Of a stretch of DNA of 64,000 nucleotides, positions 59,296 through 64,000 are shown in pieces (positions within the stretch are counted from its first letter, which is position 1; every line of letters begins with the position of its first letter). The DNA comes from Burkholderiales bacterium. GTDB lineage: Bacteria > Pseudomonadota > Gammaproteobacteria > Burkholderiales > JAEUOS01. The stretch covers positions 1 to 64,000 of the forward strand of contig CANJDH010000016.1 of the NCBI GenBank assembly GCA_947473125.1. The letters run 5' to 3'. A model generated the notes under the pieces. It had not been told where the DNA came from. It saw only the letters and a program-made list of their open reading frames with translations, and did no database searches. The position numbers and the translations under genes were made by a program.

Positions 59296-61884
59296 TCAAA
59301 ATTTGATGGGCGGAAACAGGTCGTCCAGCGGCGCTTCATCCTCAAGCGGCTGCGACTCGAATCCGCCGGAAATTTCGACGGTCTTGTCGAAATCTTCAGG
59401 GGGCTTCACCCGGGCACGTACGATGCCGGAGGCCATTGACGCGGCGCGCACCGGCGCACTTGCTGCGGAAACGGGGGGGTAAAGCTCCTCGGTGAATTTT
59501 CCGTCCTTGTCGCTGGAACGATCAAACCCCCCGGACAGGATCATGGTTTTGTCCGGGTCAAAATTGGCTACTGACGCAGGTGCAACCGGGGTTGGCGCGG
59601 CCGCCACCGGGAGCGCCATCAGCTCGGCGGCATCGAAGGCAACCGTCGCGGCGTAATCCGTGATGCCCGCAGCCTGCGCTTTCGCCGCCGCCGGGACGGT
59701 GCTGCGAACTGCAGGGGCCGCCGGCGCTTGGGGCAAGTCGAAATCGGATGCGTCGAACGGGTTGGTCCCGGCGTAGCTGGGCGCCATCTCCGAGGTCGCC
59801 ATTCCCGCCTGGTCAAGGTCAAACGCGGGCAGGTGGATCTCCGGCTCGGGAGCCACCTCCTCCATGGGCGGATCGAAGGCCGTCGTACCGGCGAAATCCG
59901 GCGCCATTTCCGATGTGGCCGAGCCCTGATGCACGTCAAAATCGGGCGCAAGTTCGGACGGCACGGCAACCGGAGCGGCATCCTGTGCGTCAGGCATGGC
60001 GCTGGTCGACATGAAATTGGGCGCCATTTCGCTGGTCGCAAACGCCGTGGTGGCGTTGAAACGGGGCGCCATTTCAGTGGTCAGCATGGCATCCTCACGC
60101 GGCTCGCCTGGGGTCTTTTCCTCGGCAGGTGCGGACAGTGCAGGCTCTTCGTCAGGAAGCAACGGCACGTCGGTGAATTCGGTGGTCTCGCTCGAGTTGA
60201 GGTGAAACGCCTGCGGCGCAGGGACCGGTGCGCGGCCCATTACCAGCTGCGCGATGGTTGCAGCGGCCGCCGCCGGCATGGGCTGCACCACCACCGTGGT
60301 GGGACGTGCCTGTGCCGGCGCGGCTGGCGTGACCGGCATCTGCGACACCGACGTTGCCGGGGCAGGACCTTCGGGCTCGGGTACGGCAGCCGCCACTGCG
60401 GCAAACGCGCCCCAGCCCAGCGAATTGGCCACCGGCACGGCTACTCCGGTCGCATCGTTGGCGACTTCGGGCACCTCTTCGTCGTCCGGTGCCGGATGGA
60501 TCGCCAGCGGGCTGACGCGCTTGGCCAGCAGCATCGCCGCGCGCATGTTCTTGAGCATGGCGTCGGTGGCCAGCCGGCGTATCTCGCCCGCCAGCTCCTC
60601 GGTGGCAAACGCAAATGCGGCCTGGTTGACCTCAAGAAAAACCACCCGCGTCAGGGCCGTCGCACTCAAGTCTCGCGTGGAGCCCTCGCTATCGAGCCAT
60701 TCCATCACGCCCAGCAGGTCGCCCCGCCCGGCCTTGTCGATGGCGTGCCGGCCTTTTTCGATTTCCAGCTCGCCTTCCAGGACAAAGCCGAATGATTTGC
60801 CCTCTTCCCCCTCGCGCATGAGCACGGTGGCAGGCGCCAGCTCGCGCCAGTGCGACAAGCGCAGCAACTCCCAAATATCGGTGTCATCCAGCTGGCCCAG
60901 AATCGGCAGGCCACGAATCGCCTTCCAGCGCACCTCATTGGGCACCACCTGGTCTTCCTCGAGGATCTGGTAACGCACCGCCGACAGGTCCTTGGCCATG
61001 TCGGAGCCGAGCCGGTAGCGCGAGTACAGGTCTTTCTCCATCGCCTTGGCGATGACCTTGTTGGTCAGTTCGGGAATGTCCGGATTGAGCTGGGTGACCG
61101 GCACCGCCTCCATATTGACGATCTTGTAGATCAGGGAGGCCGTGTTGGTGGCACGAAACGGCAGGCGCCCGGTCAACAACTGGTAGAACATCACGCCGAG
61201 CGAATACAGGTCGGTCTGGTGGTTCAGCGTGTAGCCCTTGATCTGCTCCGGGCTCATGTAGGAGGGCGAACCGAGGCCGTTGATGAAGGTCGAATCGACG
61301 TTGACGTTCTTCTTGATGTTGAGCGCAAGGCCGAAATCCATCACCTTGACTTCGTCGTCCTTCAGAAGCATCACGTTGGCGGGCTTGATGTCGCGGTTCA
61401 CGATGCCGCGCCGGTGCGCATAATCGAGCGCCATCGCCACCTTGAAAATGATGCCGACCGTGCGGTGCATCGGCAGCAGCTTGTCCATGGTGATGAACTG
61501 GTCCAGCGTATCGCCGTCGAGATACTCCATCACCAGGTAGGCGCGGTTTTCCTCGACCTTCCAGTCAAACACCCTGGTGATGTTGGGGTGGTCAAACTGG
61601 CTCGACACGGCAGCTTCGGTCGCAAACAGCTTGCGGAACCGGCGCGCCAGCTTGCTGCCGTCATCGGTAAAGTCCACCAGCTTGACGGCCACCCGCGCCG
61701 GTTTGAGAGCGTCGTCACTCCAGTTCAGGTTCGGAAACGGGTTTTCCGGGGTGGCTTCCTCGACGCTGGTGCGGCCTTCGACCATTTCTTCGGCCAGGTA
61801 CACGACCGAGGTCGCCCCGCGGCCGATTTCGCGTACCGCCCGGTATTTTCCAAACTCCGGAAGTGTGTCCTTGCCAGCGTCCAT
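59296..61884 (-). CDS. Ser/Thr protein kinase with cyclic-nucleotide-type domain and repeat-rich tail
   Basis: An 862-residue cytoplasmic kinase. Kinase domain (14-310): glycine loop GRGATSVVY, Lys68 in VAVK, DFG at 183-185, SPE at 211-213. The catalytic HRD reads NRD (Asn163, Asp165 kept), and about 38 extra residues lie between glycine loop and Lys68. A cyclic-nucleotide-binding-like domain follows (about 325-440), then an Ala/Pro-rich tail with five copies of a [TS]-SEMAP-xF unit (602-710) and a doubled C-terminal module (DKTMILSGGF 778-787; DKTVEISGGF 833-842), each followed by an acidic L[YF]PP[VI]. No membrane segment. It is upstream of formate dehydrogenase on the same strand. Confidence 0.9.
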   Translation of the reverse strand: MDAGKDTLPEFGKYRAVREIGRGATSVVYLAEEMVEGRTSVEEATPENPFPNLNWSDDALKPARVAVKLVDFTDDGSKLARRFRKLFATEAAVSSQFDHPNITRVFDWKVEENRAYLVMEYLDGDTLDQFITMDKLLPMHRTVGIIFKVAMALDYAHRRGIVNRDIKPANVMLLKDDEVKVMDFGLALNIKKNVNVDSTFINGLGSPSYMSPEQIKGYTLNHQTDLYSLGVMFYQLLTGRLPFRATNTASLIYKIVNMEAVPVTQLNPDIPELTNKVIAKAMEKDLYSRYRLGSDMAKDLSAVRYQILEEDQVVPNEVRWKAIRGLPILGQLDDTDIWELLRLSHWRELAPATVLMREGEEGKSFGFVLEGELEIEKGRHAIDKAGRGDLLGVMEWLDSEGSTRDLSATALTRVVFLEVNQAAFAFATEELAGEIRRLATDAMLKNMRAAMLLAKRVSPLAIHPAPDDEEVPEVANDATGVAVPVANSLGWGAFAAVAAAVPEPEGPAPATSVSQMPVTPAAPAQARPTTVVVQPMPAAAAATIAQLVMGRAPVPAPQAFHLNSSETTEFTDVPLLPDEEPALSAPAEEKTPGEPREDAMLTTEMAPRFNATTAFATSEMAPNFMSTSAMPDAQDAAPVAVPSELAPDFDVHQGSATSEMAPDFAGTTAFDPPMEEVAPEPEIHLPAFDLDQAGMATSEMAPSYAGTNPFDASDFDLPQAPAAPAVRSTVPAAAKAQAAGITDYAATVAFDAAELMALPVAAAPTPVAPASVANFDPDKTMILSGGFDRSSDKDGKFTEELYPPVSAASAPVRAASMASGIVRARVKPPEDFDKTVEISGGFESQPLEDEAPLDDLFPPIKF
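59755..60081 (-). repeat. Five SEMAP-type repeats in the kinase tail
   Basis: Codons 602-710 encode TTEMAPRFNATTAF, TSEMAPNFMSTSAM, PSELAPDFDVHQG, TSEMAPDFAGTTAF and TSEMAPSYAGTNPF, with uneven spacers. A decayed sixth copy may end in ATVAF at residue 750. The Thr residues and the shared SEMAP core look like protein-interaction or phospho-acceptor sites. Confidence 0.85.
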
Positions 61885-61922
61885 ACCGTGAAGTTAGCAC
61901 AAAGAGAAAGCTGGTTTAAGGG

Positions 61923-61953
61923 TTGCCACTTTTTGCCCGGGCTCGGCTATACT
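61923..61953 (+). promoter_or_regulatory. Putative promoter of the TRAP binding-protein gene
   Basis: TTGCCA (61923-61928) and TATACT (61948-61953) resemble sigma-70 boxes, but the spacer is 19 nt, longer than ideal. The start codon is 66 nt downstream. Confidence 0.4.
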
Positions 61954-62018
61954 AATTTGCATCAAGGGAGCGAAGACTCCCCTAGACAACTCACATTCCC
62001 CATCAGGAGACTTCGCAC

Positions 62019-63137
62019 ATGCAACGTCGAGATTTTATAAAACACGGTGGTATCGCCGGCGTCCTCGCGGCAGGCACGGCACCGGCATTCGCACAGGCCC
62101 CCACAACCTTCAACTGGCGCATGACCTCCAGCTTTCCAAAAAGCCTGGACACCCTGTACGGCGCCAACGAGCAGGTGGCCAAACGCGTCGCCGAACTGAC
62201 CAGCAACAAGTTTCAACTGCGCACCTTTGCCGCCGGCGAAATCGTGCCCGGACTGCAGGTGCTCGACGCGGTGCAAAATGCCACTGTCGAAGTCGGTCAG
62301 ACGGCGCTGTACTACTACTTCGGCAAGGATCCGGCGTTCGGCTTTGCCAGCTGCCTGCCGTTCGGCCTCAATACTCGCCAGCAGAATGCCTGGTGGTACT
62401 TCGGCGGCGGCGAGCAGCTGTATGCTGATTTCCTGAAAAAATACAACTGCGTCGGTTTCCCCGGCTACAACACCGGTTGCCAGATGGGCGGCTGGTATCG
62501 CAAGGAAATCAAATCGCTGGCCGACATCAAGAACCTGAAAATGCGCATCGGCGGCCCGGGCGGCGTGATTCTCGCCAAAATGGGCGCCACGCCGCAGCAG
62601 ATTGCCGGCGGCGACATTTATCCCGCTCTGGAGAAAGGCACGATCGATGCGGCAGAGTGGGTCGGGCCGCATGACGACGAAAAGCTCGGGTTCAACAAGG
62701 TCGCCAAGTTCTACTACGCCCCGGGCTGGTGGGAGTGCAATTCGATGGGCCACTTCATCGTCAACGACAAGGCCTGGGCTACCCTGCCCAAGGAATACCA
62801 GCACGCGTTCACCACGGCGTGCCACGAAGCCAACGTCGTGACGATGGCCAAGTACGACCACCTCAACCCAATCGCCCTGCGCAAGCTGGTCGCCGGTGGA
62901 GCACAACTGCGCGTGTTCCCGCGCGACGTGATGCTGGCAGCCTACAAGGCGGCCAATGAGCAATACGCGGAATGGTCCGAAAAATTCCCCGAGTTCAAGA
63001 AAATGTACGAGCCGTGGAACAAGTATCGCGGGGATCAGGCGCTGTGGGCGCGCGTCGCCGAAGGATCGTTCGACACCTTCATGGGGTCCCTCGGGTCCAG
63101 TGGGGGCGCTGCCAAGGGCCCGGCCAAAAAGGCCTGA
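62019..63137 (+). CDS. TRAP transporter substrate-binding protein (DctP/TakP-like)
   Basis: A 372-residue periplasmic receptor with a Tat-like signal (QRRDFIK, ending AFAQAP). The mature part begins FNWRMTSSFPKSLDTLYG, and contains GNxx-type ligand regions (GWYRKEIKSLADIKNLKMRIGG, AEWVGPHDDEKLG) typical of the TakP group that binds alpha-keto acids. The gene has AGGAG 9 nt before the ATG. It is convergent with a TRAP large permease and probably serves it. The C-terminus is a short Gly/Ala/Lys-rich tail. Confidence 0.9.
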   Translation: MQRRDFIKHGGIAGVLAAGTAPAFAQAPTTFNWRMTSSFPKSLDTLYGANEQVAKRVAELTSNKFQLRTFAAGEIVPGLQVLDAVQNATVEVGQTALYYYFGKDPAFGFASCLPFGLNTRQQNAWWYFGGGEQLYADFLKKYNCVGFPGYNTGCQMGGWYRKEIKSLADIKNLKMRIGGPGGVILAKMGATPQQIAGGDIYPALEKGTIDAAEWVGPHDDEKLGFNKVAKFYYAPGWWECNSMGHFIVNDKAWATLPKEYQHAFTTACHEANVVTMAKYDHLNPIALRKLVAGGAQLRVFPRDVMLAAYKAANEQYAEWSEKFPEFKKMYEPWNKYRGDQALWARVAEGSFDTFMGSLGSSGGAAKGPAKKA

Positions 63138-63160
63138 CCCTGTTACCGCAACACACCCTC

Positions 63161-63188
63161 AAAGCCCCGCTTCGGCGGGGCTTTTTTT
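63161..63188 (+). terminator. Rho-independent terminator
   Basis: AAAGCCCCGC and GCGGGGCTTT form a 10-bp stem with a TTCG tetraloop, followed by a T-run. It ends the TRAP binding-protein gene; the convergent permease ends 58 nt away. Confidence 0.92.
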
Positions 63189-63245
63189 GCCCCAAAAAAG
63201 AACACCGGGCATGGCCCGGCGTTTGTGGGGGAGGCGGTAACCGCG

Positions 63246-64000
63246 CTACTTCTTGCCGTCCCCCTTGAGCGCCTTCTCAATATCAGCTGCAGCCTTGTCC
63301 TCGACCGACTCGCCGGCAGCATCTTTGGGGGCATCCTTGGACTCATCCTTGCCGCCAAGCGCTTTCTGGAGGTCGCTGGTGGCATCGTCCTGCGACTTTT
63401 GCGCATCGACCTCGTCCTTGGCCGCATCACCGGAACCGGGCGCATTGTCGGACGGCAGCTCGATCTTCACCTTGTCAAGGTCCACGTTGAGATCCTTGTC
63501 GAGGAATACCGTCACCATCTTCGGCATCGCCACAACCATCGCCACCATGACCATCTGCAACAGCACAAACGGTACCGCGCCCCAGTAAATGTCGGAGCTC
63601 TTGACTTCCTTGGGCGCCACGCCGCGCATGTAGAACAGGGCAAAGCCGAACGGCGGGTGCATGAAGGACGTCTGCATGTTGACGCACAGGATCACGCCAA
63701 ACCAGATCAGCGCGGCGCTCTCGCCAACGATCGGCGCGAGCATTTTTTGCGCCACCGGCGCGAGCATCGGTACGATGATGAAGGCGATTTCGAAGAAGTC
63801 GAGGAAGAACGCAAGGAAGAACACAAACAGGTTGACCACCAGCAGGAAGCCCCAGGCGCCGCCGGGAAGCGACGAGAGCAGGTGTTCGACCCATTTGTTG
63901 CCGTCCACGCCCTGAAATACGATCGAGAAACAGGTTGAGCCGATCAGGATGAACGCCACCATCGCCGTGATGCGCGCGGTCTGTTGGTAGGCCTGGCGCA
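63246..64000 (-). CDS. dctM: TRAP transporter large permease DctM (partial, N-terminal part beyond window)
   Basis: The open frame enters from the right edge and stops at 63246; about 251 codons are visible. Membrane segments such as FLLVVNLFVFFLAFFLDFFEIAF and a loop with QTSFMHPPFGFALFYMRGV are characteristic of DctM C-terminal halves. After the last membrane segment a tail of about 85 residues, rich in Asp, Lys, Glu and Ala and containing DLQKALGGKDE and DIEKALKGD, is unusual for the family. It should work with a DctQ small permease and the TakP-like receptor. Confidence 0.88.
   Translation of the reverse strand, partial: RQAYQQTARITAMVAFILIGSTCFSIVFQGVDGNKWVEHLLSSLPGGAWGFLLVVNLFVFFLAFFLDFFEIAFIIVPMLAPVAQKMLAPIVGESAALIWFGVILCVNMQTSFMHPPFGFALFYMRGVAPKEVKSSDIYWGAVPFVLLQMVMVAMVVAMPKMVTVFLDKDLNVDLDKVKIELPSDNAPGSGDAAKDEVDAQKSQDDATSDLQKALGGKDESKDAPKDAAGESVEDKAAADIEKALKGDGKK

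Noticed and set aside
59728-60795. Open frame rich in Gly/Arg/His opposite the kinase tail
   Set aside because: Mirror of the Ala/Pro-rich and repeat region of the kinase; no start signal.
1-64000. Genomic island or prophage
   Set aside because: No integrase, transposase, tRNA, att-like duplication or clear composition shift was seen; the repeats and toxin-antitoxin pair alone are not enough.

Overview
The window is GC-rich, densely coded DNA of a Gram-negative bacterium, most likely a betaproteobacterium of the order Burkholderiales. The support is six tripartite-tricarboxylate (Bug/TctC) binding proteins, the PA2778/PA2779-type pair, c-type cytochrome and lipoprotein signals, many family III CoA-transferases and a fused NAD-linked formate dehydrogenase. 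The assignment is inferred from gene content; there is no rRNA or tRNA gene here to confirm it. I saw no CRISPR array, transposase, integrase or phage gene.

Layout. 1-6.7 kb (minus strand): a hydantoinase/oxoprolinase cut by the window edge, a class II aldolase, a diheme cytochrome c, two Bug receptors and a Tim44-like membrane protein. 6.8-18.7 kb: a methyltransferase, then a GntR/HutC regulator heading a tightly overlapping operon: periplasmic binding protein, two ferritin-like diiron proteins, LivHMGF ABC transporter, formamidase-like hydrolase, RidA and an HSL-type esterase, closed by a convergent MFS transporter. This looks like an uptake and oxidative-degradation system for an unknown, probably nitrogen-containing, substrate and is the best candidate here for an undescribed pathway. 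18.9-22.6 kb: chemoreceptor, MetE-like protein, dienelactone hydrolase. 22.6-28.9 kb (minus): cytochrome P450, 3Fe-4S ferredoxin, Bug receptor, CoA-transferase and HMG-CoA-lyase-like enzyme, probably one catabolic operon, plus an exported amidohydrolase.

29-41.7 kb is mixed: DUF2721 protein, DHDPS-family enzyme, a methyltransferase with a signal peptide, a MntA/HepT toxin-antitoxin pair, a frameshifted lipocalin-like lipoprotein, a 44-residue Cys-rich protein, YaiI, two more Bug receptors, a BMP-like protein without a signal peptide, DoxX, CDP-diglyceride hydrolase, a histone-H1-like protein with a zinc ribbon and the PA2778/PA2779 pair. 41.7-46 kb: MocA-like and XdhC-like Mo-cofactor proteins, an FAD oxidoreductase and a zinc-free MDR reductase.

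46-62 kb is dominated by one-carbon metabolism: a stand-alone 10-formyl-THF hydrolase-like protein, formyl-CoA transferase (Frc), a Crp/Fnr regulator, a complete TctABC transporter, formate-THF ligase (Fhs) and a two-subunit NAD-dependent formate dehydrogenase resembling Fdh1AB. A Ser/Thr kinase with a cyclic-nucleotide-type domain and a repeat-rich tail lies just upstream of the dehydrogenase. The leaders of fhs and of the dehydrogenase share a TTGACTCAGG element among palindromic TTGAC/GTCAA half-sites, suggesting a common regulator. The window ends with a TakP-like TRAP binding protein and a TRAP large permease cut by the edge.

A small dispersed imperfect-palindromic repeat (core AAACC-N-TTGGTGG) occurs in several gaps, once overlapping the start of a gene and once forming a terminator. 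Genes in the operons often overlap by 1-11 nt, which suggests translational coupling.
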